A program made the translations under genes and the position numbers. Positions 17,263 to 24,899 of a DNA stretch of 64,000 nt are shown here, piece by piece. Position 1 is the first letter of the stretch; the number at the start of each line of letters is the position of its first letter. This DNA comes from Candidatus Obscuribacterales bacterium (GTDB lineage Bacteria > Cyanobacteriota > Vampirovibrionia > Obscuribacterales > Obscuribacteraceae): contig JAKFVU010000013.1 in NCBI GenBank assembly GCA_021732025.1, positions 1-64,000 on the forward strand, read 5' to 3'. Under the pieces are notes generated by a model, which worked only from the letters and a program-made list of their open reading frames with translations, searched no databases and was not told the origin of the DNA.

Positions 17263-17601
17263 TTAGTTACCGAAGTGATTGCCATTGCTTGCGCCATTAT
17301 TATAGGCACCATTGTGATAAGCCCCATTGGCTCCATTGTTATACAAACCATTGGGATCGGTATTCTGGCCCTGCATATTGTTTCTGTTTCGGCGGCCACG
17401 ACCTCCATGCCCACGCCTGCCGCCCAAGAGCCCACGCGTGACACCTCTAGACATGCGCCCAGCGCCTCTCATGACACTTCTACCGCCAACCCTTCCTCCG
17501 ACTCTGCGGTGGCCCCCGCGACGGGCTTCAGCAGGCTCAATGGCAACCATACCTAAGAGCAAGAGCAAAACGACCAATATAGATGTGGCAGCTCTATTCA
17601 C
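17263..17601 (-). CDS. Small secreted Arg/Gly-rich protein with Asn/Gly repeats
   Basis: 112 residues from a GTG preceded by GGAGG nine bases upstream. A clear signal peptide (TSILVVLLLLLGMVAI, cleavage near AEA) leads into an Arg/Gly-rich stretch (RRGGHRRVGGRVGGR) and then a low-complexity Asn/Gly/Tyr tail (NGAYHNGAYNNGASNG). The mature protein is strongly basic and probably disordered; it could bind polyanions at the cell surface. No known family. The signal peptide and ribosome site make it a likely real gene. Confidence 0.6.
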   Translation of the reverse strand: MNRAATSILVVLLLLLGMVAIEPAEARRGGHRRVGGRVGGRSVMRGAGRMSRGVTRGLLGGRRGHGGRGRRNRNNMQGQNTDPNGLYNNGANGAYHNGAYNNGASNGNHFGN

Positions 17602-17658
17602 AGACGCAATCCTCCCATTAACTAAAGGGGCCGAAAAGCACCCATAAAAGGTAATACG

Positions 17659-19023
17659 TCAAAAGCCTGGAAAAAGTTCAATTACTGCCTTAACCTTTGC
17701 TGAACCAGTACTGCCGTGAGAAGTCTTGGCCTTAACCGATACAACGGGATCAAACAGCGCCAGAGCGTCTGCCGAGTATTCCTTACTGAAGCCCTGCATC
17801 TCTTCTAACGTCAAAGTTGAAAGAGGCACGTTTTTCTCACGGGAGAAAGCCACGAGTGCCGACACCTCTTCGTGGGCTTTTCGGAACGGTACCGCTTTAT
17901 TGACGAGATACTCCACCAAATCAGTTGTGATCATATCGGGGTCAGAAGCCGCTTTGAGCGTGGTGGCACTGTTAACAGTCATACTATTGACCGCCACCGC
18001 CATCACATTCAAGCAACCAGCAAGTTCTTTGCTTACCTTGATCGCCGGCGGTTTGGTTTCTTGCAAATCGCGGTTGTAACCGAGTGGCAGACCTTTCAAG
18101 GTGGAAAGAATATTAATCAATTCACCCATCATTCCACCAGCCTTACCGCGCACAATCTCGACTGGGTCAGGATTTTTCTTCTGTGGCATCAGACTCGAAG
18201 CAGTGGTAACTGCATCGCTAAAAGTGACAAATCCAAATTCTCTGGTGGCCCAAATTACGAAAGTCTCAGCCATCTGACTCAAGTGCACAGAACACATTGA
18301 GGCAGCAAAGACATACTCGGCAACGAAATCACGGTCGCTTACAGCGTCAATAGAATTATTGAAACAAGTAGGCATTCCCAGCAGCTTAGCGCTCAGGTGT
18401 GGATCAATCGGAAGGCCCGTGCCAGCCTGCGCTCCAGCGCCGAGTGGAGAGACCGCCGTGCGCTTTTCTAAATCGCTGAAGCGACCAAAATCGCGCTCAA
18501 GCATCTCCATGAAAGCATGCATGGCGTGGGCAAAAAGTACTGGTTGAGCCCTTTGCAAATGGGTGTAGCCGGGCATGACAGCCTCGATATTTTCGAGAGC
18601 GCACTTTGCAATGGCAGACTTGAGTACCGAAATCTGCGTCTTGTGTAAGGCAATCTGCGCCAGCACAAAGAGCCTAAGATCAAGAGCTACTTGATCGTTT
18701 CTACTGCGAGCAGTATGCAGCCGCAAGGCATCTTGACCAATGAGCTGCTCAAGGCGTTTCTCAACATTCATGTGAACGTCTTCGAAAACAGGATTGAGTG
18801 TAAATTTACCTTCTTGATACTCGGCCAAAATCAGTTTCAATCCAGCCACTATGTTTGCACCCTGGGCCTCCGTGAGGAGACTCTGCTGGCACAACATAGT
18901 GGCGTGGGCGATACTACCTTGAATATCAACTTCCACCAGAGCCTCGTCCGCATCAACTGAATTGACAAAGGCCGTGACCGATTGATCAAGCTGTTGCGTG
19001 AACGCTTTTCTTAATACTTGCAT
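17659..19023 (-). CDS. argH: Argininosuccinate lyase
   Basis: 454 residues. Cleaves argininosuccinate to arginine and fumarate, the last step of arginine synthesis, as a cytoplasmic tetramer. The fumarase-superfamily signature SSLMPQKKNPD, with the catalytic Ser and flexible loop, is at about 280. HTARSRNDQ near 105 and GYTHLQRAQP near 150 are standard ArgH motifs. Start ATG at 19023 has GGAG eight bases upstream and overlaps the 3' end of argG by 38 bases, so the two are translationally close. Third and last gene of the argF-argG-argH operon. Length is normal. Confidence 0.97.
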   Translation of the reverse strand: MQVLRKAFTQQLDQSVTAFVNSVDADEALVEVDIQGSIAHATMLCQQSLLTEAQGANIVAGLKLILAEYQEGKFTLNPVFEDVHMNVEKRLEQLIGQDALRLHTARSRNDQVALDLRLFVLAQIALHKTQISVLKSAIAKCALENIEAVMPGYTHLQRAQPVLFAHAMHAFMEMLERDFGRFSDLEKRTAVSPLGAGAQAGTGLPIDPHLSAKLLGMPTCFNNSIDAVSDRDFVAEYVFAASMCSVHLSQMAETFVIWATREFGFVTFSDAVTTASSLMPQKKNPDPVEIVRGKAGGMMGELINILSTLKGLPLGYNRDLQETKPPAIKVSKELAGCLNVMAVAVNSMTVNSATTLKAASDPDMITTDLVEYLVNKAVPFRKAHEEVSALVAFSREKNVPLSTLTLEEMQGFSKEYSADALALFDPVVSVKAKTSHGSTGSAKVKAVIELFPGF

Positions 19024-20206
19024 TTTTCTGGCTCCAGGCAGAGAGTCTTAGACCATTGATATTGATGAAACCGCCAGAATCAGCGGGATTGAAACTGGAC
19101 ATGTTCTCAAAGCTTGTCATTCTTTCGCTGTAGAGAGACTGCTCAGATTTTCTGGCCACAACCATTGAATTGCCCTTGTAGAGCTTGATTTTAGCCACAC
19201 CAGAAACGCAAGTTTGCGAGTCTTTGATGAAGTTGTGCAGTAGTTGTGTTTCGGGAGCAAACCAGAAGCCGTTATAGGTTAGCTCTGCAATTTTGCTCAC
19301 TAACGACTGCTTCAAGTGCGCTACTTCTTTGTCGAGTGTGAGCGATTCAACGGCCTGGTGAGCCTGCAAGAGAATGGTCACGCCCGGAGTTTCATACACG
19401 CCTCTAGACTTGATGCCAATGAAACGATTCTCCACTAAATCAATACGGCCAACACCGTGAGCAGCAGCAATTTCATTAGCCTTTTCGACCAACTCAACTG
19501 GCCCTAATTTCACGCCATCAATGGCAACAGGAACGCCTTGCGCAAATTCAATTTCAACAAATTGCGCTTGATCAGGAGCTTCTTCTGGATTTTTGGTCCA
19601 CAGATAAATGTTCTCAGGAGCTTGTTGCCATGGGTCTTCCAGAATGCCACCCTCATAGCTGATGTGCATCAAATTAGCATCCATCGAATAAGGTTTTTCT
19701 TTTGTGATTGGCAGAGGAATACCATGTTTCTCAGCGTAAGCAAACAAATCTGTACGGCTCTGATATTCCCACTCACGCCAGGGGGCGATGACACCAAGTT
19801 GCGGAGCCAATGACTTAACTGCTAGTTCAAAACGCACTTGGTCATTACCTTTGCCTGTGGCACCGTGGGCAATGTAATCGCATCCTTCACGCAAAGCAGC
19901 TTCAACCATGCCTTGGGCAATGCACGGCCGAGCAAGCGAAGTGCCCAGCAGATAAACTGCTTCGTAGACAGCGTTAGCTTGAATCGATGGGAAGATAAAG
20001 TCTTTGACAAACTCAGCTTTGAGATCATCGATGATGCACTTTTCAGCACCGGTCTTCAACGCTTTTTCATGCACAGCATCGAAGTCTTCTTCTTGGCCGA
20101 CATTGGCGCAGTATGCCACAACCGGCACATTGTACTTCTCTTTAAGCCAGGTCAAAATGCAGGAAGTGTCTAGTCCACCGGAATAAGCTAGCAATATTTT
20201 TTTCAT
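18986..20206 (-). CDS. argG: Argininosuccinate synthase
   Basis: 406 residues. Joins citrulline and aspartate with ATP to make argininosuccinate. The N-type ATP pyrophosphatase loop is AYSGGLDTS at 7-15. GATGKGNDQVRFE near 115 and the GGFININGLRLSAW end are typical. ATG at 20206 follows GGAGAACCAA. Its 3' end overlaps argH by 38 bases and it lies 85 bases after argF with no terminator seen between, so it should respond to the attenuator upstream of argF. The last few residues form a short extra Ser/Lys tail. Confidence 0.97.
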   Translation of the reverse strand: MKKILLAYSGGLDTSCILTWLKEKYNVPVVAYCANVGQEEDFDAVHEKALKTGAEKCIIDDLKAEFVKDFIFPSIQANAVYEAVYLLGTSLARPCIAQGMVEAALREGCDYIAHGATGKGNDQVRFELAVKSLAPQLGVIAPWREWEYQSRTDLFAYAEKHGIPLPITKEKPYSMDANLMHISYEGGILEDPWQQAPENIYLWTKNPEEAPDQAQFVEIEFAQGVPVAIDGVKLGPVELVEKANEIAAAHGVGRIDLVENRFIGIKSRGVYETPGVTILLQAHQAVESLTLDKEVAHLKQSLVSKIAELTYNGFWFAPETQLLHNFIKDSQTCVSGVAKIKLYKGNSMVVARKSEQSLYSERMTSFENMSSFNPADSGGFININGLRLSAWSQKNASIKKSVHATA

Positions 20207-20291
20207 TTGGTTCTCCGAATATGTATGAGTTTGGGCCTTTAGTTTTTCTTGAATGTGGATTCAAAATTCTCTTAAAACTGAGGTCTTGCTT

Positions 20292-21341
20292 CTAAAGAAC
20301 AAGAGCCAGAATGGCTTTTTGAGCGTGTAATCGGTTTTCTGCCTGGTCAAAAACGACAGAATTTGGACCATCAATAACTTCGTCTGTAATCTCTAAACCG
20401 CGATGGGCAGGAAGGCAATGCATCACAATGGCATCAGGTTTAGCGTGCTGCATCAGCTTGGCATTGAGCTGATATGGAGCAAAAATCTTTTCTCGCTCTT
20501 TAGCCTCAGCCTCCTGCCCCATCGATGTCCACACATCTGTGTAAACAGCATCGGCATTGGCGACTGCCTCATATGGATCATTTGAAAGAGTTATTTCAGC
20601 ACCAGAAACTTTTGCCAGCTCCAAAGCTTTCATCCAGATTGAGGCCTGGGGCTCATACTTGTGAGGGCAGCCCATGGAGAAATCAACACCAAGGGTGGCA
20701 GCTAACAGCAAAAGAGAATTGGAAACATTGTTGGAATCGCCAACGTAAGCCAATTTGATATCCTTAATACCTTTATGCTCAATCAAAGTTTGGAAATCAG
20801 CCAAAGCCTGACAAGGATGCTCTTTGTCGGAAAGTCCGTTGATTACTGGCACATTAGCATTGGTTGCTAGAGCCACCACAGTAGAATGCTCGAATGTACG
20901 TGCCATAATGCCGTCTACCCAACGCTCGAGATTTTTGCCGACATCGGCAATACTTTCGCGCTCGCCCAGCTTGGTTTCGATGTTGATAGCATGGCCACCG
21001 AGCTGTGTCATTCCGGCTTCAAATGTCACTCTTGTGCGCAATGATGGCTTCTCGAAAAGCATGGTCAGAGTTTGCCCTTTGGCAAAGAGAGTCTGGGTAG
21101 CATCAAACTTATTTGCTTTCAGCTTTGCTGCCACATCAAGAATCAAAAGCAGTTCAGCGGAGCTGAGCTCTTCAATACCGATAATGTCTTTACCGCGCAT
21201 GCTGTGCTCATCTAGCACAAAAGCCAATGGCGAAACGCCTTCTGGATAAGCCATACGCTGCGGCTTGCCAGATTTTGTAGTGACTGGTCCAGACTGTGTC
21301 GCTTGGGTTTGTGTTTTTTTGGCTTGAGCAGTTTGGGTCAT
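20292..21341 (-). CDS. argF: Ornithine carbamoyltransferase
   Basis: 349 residues. Transfers the carbamoyl group to ornithine to make citrulline. The carbamoyl phosphate loop FEKPSLRTR lies at 97-104, with HPCQALADFQT in the middle and the ornithine/catalytic Cys loop MHCLPAHRG near 310. Compared with usual enzymes of 300-320 residues it has a 45-residue N-terminal extension rich in Thr, Gln, Lys and Ala. ATG at 21341 follows AAGGAAAG. First gene of the argF-argG-argH operon; the 230-base leader holds a leader peptide and an attenuator. Confidence 0.96.
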   Translation of the reverse strand: MTQTAQAKKTQTQATQSGPVTTKSGKPQRMAYPEGVSPLAFVLDEHSMRGKDIIGIEELSSAELLLILDVAAKLKANKFDATQTLFAKGQTLTMLFEKPSLRTRVTFEAGMTQLGGHAINIETKLGERESIADVGKNLERWVDGIMARTFEHSTVVALATNANVPVINGLSDKEHPCQALADFQTLIEHKGIKDIKLAYVGDSNNVSNSLLLLAATLGVDFSMGCPHKYEPQASIWMKALELAKVSGAEITLSNDPYEAVANADAVYTDVWTSMGQEAEAKEREKIFAPYQLNAKLMQHAKPDAIVMHCLPAHRGLEITDEVIDGPNSVVFDQAENRLHAQKAILALVL

Positions 21342-21370
21342 TTGTCTTTCCTTGTACTGTGACTTGATGC

Positions 21371-21402
21371 AAAAAAAATCCCCGGGTGATTAACCCAGGG
21401 AT
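21371..21402 (-). terminator. Attenuator terminator in the argF leader
   Basis: On the minus strand ATCCCTGGGT pairs with ACCCGGGGAT around TAATC, followed by a run of eight T. The one odd pair is G-U in minus-strand RNA but C-A on the plus strand, so the hairpin is built to act in the arg direction. It lies 30 bases before the argF start, i.e. inside the leader, which is where an attenuator rather than an end-of-gene terminator belongs. Confidence 0.85.
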
Positions 21403-21434
21403 GACAGTCTTGTTGCGCTTTATTAGCTTAGTAG

Positions 21435-21539
21435 CTATGCAATTCGATGCCCCGGGTTCGGTGAGAACTCGCGGCGGCGTCGGTCAGAGGCCTTAGCACT
21501 GACGGTGGCTGTATTAGTTGTAGCGACGAATACGAGCAT
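21435..21539 (-). CDS. Arginine leader peptide (34 aa) of the argFGH operon
   Basis: ATG at 21539 to TAG at 21435-21437. Codons 20-23 (21471-21482) are CGA CGC CGC CGC, four consecutive Arg, followed by EFSPNPGHRIA. Five codons past the Arg run the message itself contains the segment able to form an antiterminator. A ribosome stalled on the Arg codons would leave that segment free, and one reaching the stop would cover it: the logic of ribosome-mediated attenuation as known for trp, his and leu operons. Weak point: no strong ribosome site, only GGAA about 14 bases upstream. A second overlapping frame (21558-21514, TTG start) also carries four Arg codons. Confidence 0.65.
   Translation of the reverse strand: MLVFVATTNTATVSAKASDRRRREFSPNPGHRIA
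21447..21458 (-). promoter_or_regulatory. Antiterminator arm of the arg attenuator
   Basis: AACCCGGGGCAT (minus strand) nearly repeats the 3' arm of the terminator hairpin and can pair with the terminator's 5' arm ATCCCTGGGTT over nine contiguous pairs including one G-U. Pairing here would prevent the terminator. It lies within codons 29-32 of the leader peptide. Confidence 0.65.
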
Positions 21540-21574
21540 TTTTGCGGAGGCATTCCAAAGCGGTAACTTGTTGA

Positions 21575-21603
21575 AGGTTAACGGCGACCTCCGACTTTGT
21601 CAA
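21575..21603 (-). promoter_or_regulatory. Candidate promoter of the arg leader
   Basis: TTGACA (21603-21598), a 17-base spacer and TAACCT (21580-21575), a perfect -35 with a weak -10. The predicted start near 21568 is about 29 bases before the leader peptide ATG and about 225 before argF. CGGAGG and CCTCCG form an inverted repeat overlapping this region. Confidence 0.5.
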
Positions 21604-21656
21604 CGATCTTTTTTTGCAACTGCCATTTTTGTTGCGAAATAAATAGTGACTCGAAA

Positions 21657-23051
21657 CTACGGCGCGTTCAGATCACAATCCGCAACCCAATTACCATGGA
21701 AGCCAAAAGGCACACGCACAGGCAGATGAATTGTGGCTACAGGCTCACCCTCAAAATCTTGCGTGTCTAAAATCACAACGTCTGAGCGGTTGGTATTTTG
21801 ATCATATACATATGACAAAAGCCAGCCATCATCTTCTGCCTTCCCGTTGGCTTTTGCCACGAACACCGGTTCCATTGTCGCTCTTCCAGCACCAAAATTG
21901 TGCTCAAACGTTTCGCCGCTAAGCAAATCATGTTTATACGCTGAGCCAAAAGCTAGATCAGCTGTGAATTGAGCTGTATAACCGTAACGATAGCTCTGAC
22001 CTACTCTGCTATCGTTCAAACGTGGAAACTCAATAGATTGTTCGGCAAGTTGAGTTTCAGACAGCTTTCCTGTGCGCAAATCAAGAACCCAGCGCACCAA
22101 AGTCGGAGAAGTTATACCGCGCCTAATAACACCTGCATCGAAGTAAGTTGAGTTCTTCACCACATCGACAATAACTTTATCGCCGTCTTCGTAAGCATTC
22201 ATGATGTGATAGACATAGCATGAAGGCGCTTCAAACCAGCGCATCGAGCCAACATCACCACTGCGAGGCAGTAGACCAATGCGCGGCTGTTGTTTGCGAT
22301 TCCAGGCATATGGAAACTTGCCACTCACAGCCGTAACAAGATCGAATGTCATAGGCAAATCGAGTACAACTACAAACGATGTCGTAATGGCAGTATCGTG
22401 AATCATGGGCTGATGAGGAGCGGAAATCTGAGCGGCCGTGCGCGACATACCAGATTTATCTACGACCAAATACTCGATATATTTCTTGCCAGGTTGATAG
22501 GCAAGAACGTGCAATTCACCAGTTAGCGGATCTCTACGTGGATGTGCGCTGAAGGCGCCTGTCAGCGTTCCATTAAAGTCGCTATAGGCTGTTGTCTGCA
22601 AATCTCCGTCGAGCTTCATCGGCAGCGCACCAGCCTCAACCAATGCATAGAGCTCACCACCAATATTCAACACATTTGTGTTTACGCTACCACCATGGGT
22701 CTTACGCGGATATGGCAATTGCTTGCGCTTCAAATCTCGTGCCGCATTGTCGGTCAGGACAAAATTGTTTCTGTACCACTCAGCCTTGCCACCCTTCAAA
22801 CGCAGGCCGTGCACCATGCCGGTGCCCAAGAACCAGTGATACTGCTTGGGATTGGGCATTGACGAAGGATTGGGGCCAATGCGCAAGAAGCGCCCAGTTA
22901 GTTCTTCTGGAATAGTTCCGGTAACCGCCAGGTCGGTAATGATATTCTCATCGGCCACAGGTGCGAAATTAGCCACGAGAAATGGGTTAGCAGAGTTCTT
23001 CGCACTCTGTGTCTCTGCGGTTCTGTCCTTTATTTTCTCTTCGGTAGCCAT
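21657..23051 (-). CDS. Carotenoid cleavage oxygenase (RPE65/CCD family)
   Basis: 464 residues from ATG at 23051, with AGAGGCG upstream. The four iron-binding His are visible: His170 (FSAHPRRD), His218 (MIHDTAI), His282 (VYHIMNAYEDGD) and His452 (FGFHGNW). FLRIGPNPS near 55-64 and HWFLGTGMVHG near 72-82 are typical of the seven-bladed propeller family. These non-haem iron dioxygenases split double bonds in carotenoids, apocarotenoids or stilbene-like compounds. It is cytoplasmic. It is in the same orientation as the PadR gene, with palindromes upstream of both. PadR-type control by phenolics makes a lignostilbene- or phenylpropanoid-type substrate worth considering. Confidence 0.92.
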   Translation of the reverse strand: MATEEKIKDRTAETQSAKNSANPFLVANFAPVADENIITDLAVTGTIPEELTGRFLRIGPNPSSMPNPKQYHWFLGTGMVHGLRLKGGKAEWYRNNFVLTDNAARDLKRKQLPYPRKTHGGSVNTNVLNIGGELYALVEAGALPMKLDGDLQTTAYSDFNGTLTGAFSAHPRRDPLTGELHVLAYQPGKKYIEYLVVDKSGMSRTAAQISAPHQPMIHDTAITTSFVVVLDLPMTFDLVTAVSGKFPYAWNRKQQPRIGLLPRSGDVGSMRWFEAPSCYVYHIMNAYEDGDKVIVDVVKNSTYFDAGVIRRGITSPTLVRWVLDLRTGKLSETQLAEQSIEFPRLNDSRVGQSYRYGYTAQFTADLAFGSAYKHDLLSGETFEHNFGAGRATMEPVFVAKANGKAEDDGWLLSYVYDQNTNRSDVVILDTQDFEGEPVATIHLPVRVPFGFHGNWVADCDLNAP

Positions 23052-23080
23052 AAAAAAATCGCCTCTCTTGAAAAACTCAT

Positions 23081-23104
23081 TGATATAAGACTACTCCTAT
23101 ATCA
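23081..23104 (-). promoter_or_regulatory. Inverted repeat upstream of the carotenoid oxygenase (candidate PadR site)
   Basis: TGATATA and TATATCA form a perfect 7-bp inverted repeat with a 10-base gap, 30 bases before the oxygenase start. It contains CTCCTATAT, shared with the palindrome upstream of padR. Confidence 0.5.
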
Positions 23105-23213
23105 GAAAAGTACAATAGTAGGCTCGTCTAATATTACGACGGTTTAACAAAAGCCCAGGGAAGCTACCGAACGGAAGCTATCGAGCAGAGCTAACGAGCG
23201 TGAGCTATTGCCC

Positions 23214-23777
23214 TTAACGCTTAGCAGCGCGTCTAGACTTCTTCTCCATGGCCGCAATAGCGGCAATCGCTTCGTCCAACCAGTTTATGTATGCTTCTTT
23301 CGATTTGAACCCCAACTCTAAGGTGAGCCGAGCGGCAAGTGTCTCGTAGTCGGCACATTTAGCGATAGCGGGAAGATTTACTGCCTTCAGGGCGCGCAGG
23401 CATTCTTCGTGCTTGACCTTGGCGCTTTTGAGCACCGCGATCATAGTTTCGCGATCTATGAAATCACTAAAGAATAGCTGCACCAATAGCGGATCCCGGT
23501 ACATTGGTGGCTCAATCGCTTCACTCAACCAGCGCTCTAGCTCAGCTTTTCCCTGTTTTGTAATCGTATAGACTTTGCGATTGGGGCGGTCAGATTGAAA
23601 CTCAATCTCACTAGTTGCGAAACCCTGTTCAACCAGTTTATCGAGAGTCTTGTATATCTGTGTTTGATCCGCTGGCCAGAAATAGGCCACACTCTTATCG
23701 AAGTGCTCATTTTTAAGAGTGTATCCAGTTTGCGCTTGCTGGCGCAGAAAGCCAAGAATCGCGTGCGACAGTGACAT
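23214..23777 (-). CDS. PadR-family transcriptional regulator
   Basis: 187 residues. The winged helix begins at MSLSHAILGFL with TGYTLKNEHFD, IYKTLDKLVEQGFATSE and the wing RKVYTITKQGKAELERWL, the PadR pattern. The C-terminal half (about 95-180) is the helical Vir-type dimerisation domain. ATG at 23777 has GGGAG seven bases upstream. PadR proteins are usually repressors released by a small ligand, often a phenolic acid. The palindrome 24-48 bases upstream is likely its own operator, and the oxygenase site its target. Confidence 0.9.
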   Translation of the reverse strand: MSLSHAILGFLRQQAQTGYTLKNEHFDKSVAYFWPADQTQIYKTLDKLVEQGFATSEIEFQSDRPNRKVYTITKQGKAELERWLSEAIEPPMYRDPLLVQLFFSDFIDRETMIAVLKSAKVKHEECLRALKAVNLPAIAKCADYETLAARLTLELGFKSKEAYINWLDEAIAAIAAMEKKSRRAAKR

Positions 23778-23800
23778 TGAAGATCTCCCACAGCTCAGTA

Positions 23801-23825
23801 CCTAATAGGATACCTCCTATATAGG
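23801..23825 (-). promoter_or_regulatory. Double palindrome upstream of padR (autoregulatory operator candidate)
   Basis: CCTAATAGG (23801-23809) and the perfect palindrome CCTATATAGG (23816-23825) lie 24-48 bases before the padR start, where a repressor would block its own promoter. CTCCTATAT at 23814-23822 also occurs before the oxygenase gene (23094-23102). Confidence 0.5.
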
Positions 23826-23860
23826 TGAATGCGGAAATAGTTGAATTCAAAAGTACGCCA

Positions 23861-24316
23861 CTAAAAAAACTTAGTATCTCTGTCGCTTGCGACAAACAAG
23901 GCAGCACATATGAAAAATGGCACAACGAGCAACCGGCCCCAATCAGCCTGATCGCTGACAAACACGGCGAAAGAGCCGATAAACGATATCACAACGAAAG
24001 CCTGCTTTAGTACTAAAGGGAACTCTAAATCTGGCAATTGGCTCGGCGCCAATACTTTCAGCTCTGCCTTCGATTCAATGAAACGTAGATAGGCCCAACT
24101 TCTCCACAAAAAGAATAGGAAAACCGAGAAAGCCACCACTTTACTTGGCTTACCAAGATGCTTACACAAAAGCACCATCACAGCAGTTGCAAGAAAAACG
24201 AAAACATAAGGTCCAAGCTTCGGCATCCCTTCCGGCTGCAGCGCATATAGTTTACGGCCGACTTTCTCAACCTCGGTCGAAACTATTTTCACCAGCTCGT
24301 TTGCTTTGTGTTGCAC
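23861..24316 (-). CDS. Small integral membrane protein, unknown
   Basis: 151 residues from a GTG with GAGG seven bases upstream. An amphipathic N-terminal helix is followed by about four membrane segments (YVFVFLATAVMVLLC, VVAFSVFLFFLWRSWAYL, AFVVISFIGSFAVFV and LLVVPFFICAALFVA). No motif I recognise. It follows another small membrane protein (24342-24866) on the same strand with a 25-base gap, so the two probably form a transcription unit. A short plus-strand frame overlapping its end is not supported. Confidence 0.6.
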   Translation of the reverse strand: MQHKANELVKIVSTEVEKVGRKLYALQPEGMPKLGPYVFVFLATAVMVLLCKHLGKPSKVVAFSVFLFFLWRSWAYLRFIESKAELKVLAPSQLPDLEFPLVLKQAFVVISFIGSFAVFVSDQADWGRLLVVPFFICAALFVASDRDTKFF

Positions 24317-24341
24317 TGAATGGCCTCAAATGCTGAGCTAA

Positions 24342-24866
24342 CTATCTACTTATCGACTTGTAAAAATACCAGGCGGCAAAAAATACCAATGGAACAATCA
24401 ATATTCGAGTCGGTTGCGGCAGCACCCCATAGAATCCCGATATACTCAGAACTGCAATTCCCACCACAAATGCAAACTCAAATTTGCGCTTAATCAGCTC
24501 TGGCTCATACTCTTCTGATTGCTCATACTGTTCGCGTGCTTGGCACATTGACTGCTGTCCCGGCTGACTAAGTTGGACGTTGGCCTCTGCCTTTGCTAGA
24601 GCTATTTCAATTGCCCTCATCTGCCAAAATCCAAATAAAACAAAAATCAGATAGGTCGGAAAAAGAATAGCGAAGGTCAAGGGTGAAATGAAAGGACTCA
24701 ACAAAGTAAGAAAATTAATTGAAATCAGAAAGAAAGTTGCAGCACCAAGCCGAATCCAAAACCTGAGCTTGGGTGGCTTTGGTGGCTTGGGTGGCCTAGA
24801 GCCAGGCGACATGTGACCAACACCAACAGTGAGTTTGTTCAAGATGCGTTCGGCTCCTAAATCCAC
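24342..24866 (-). CDS. Membrane protein with Pro/Lys-rich N-terminus, unknown
   Basis: 174 residues from a GTG at 24866 behind GAGGTGG; later starts are possible. After a PPKPPKPPK stretch come two close membrane segments (TFFLISINFLTLL and LTFAILFPTYLIFVLFGFW), a charged helix with a Glu-rich loop (EQYEQSEEYEPE), then two more segments (VVGIAVLSISGFYGVL and ILIVPLVFFAAWYFY). The pattern is a four-helix membrane protein with an internal soluble hairpin. I do not recognise a family. Confidence 0.58.
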   Translation of the reverse strand: MDLGAERILNKLTVGVGHMSPGSRPPKPPKPPKLRFWIRLGAATFFLISINFLTLLSPFISPLTFAILFPTYLIFVLFGFWQMRAIEIALAKAEANVQLSQPGQQSMCQAREQYEQSEEYEPELIKRKFEFAFVVGIAVLSISGFYGVLPQPTRILIVPLVFFAAWYFYKSISR

Positions 24867-24899
24867 AACCCACCTCGCGCCGCAACCAGTACTTAAGAC

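Noticed and set aside
21342-21656. T-box riboswitch in the argF leader
   Set aside because: No T-box antiterminator consensus (GGNGGNACCGCG) is present; the Arg-codon leader peptide explains the terminator/antiterminator pair better.
23825-24010. 61-codon plus-strand ORF next to the padR operator
   Set aside because: It overlaps the better supported membrane protein gene on the minus strand and overlaps the palindrome; no family and poor ribosome site.
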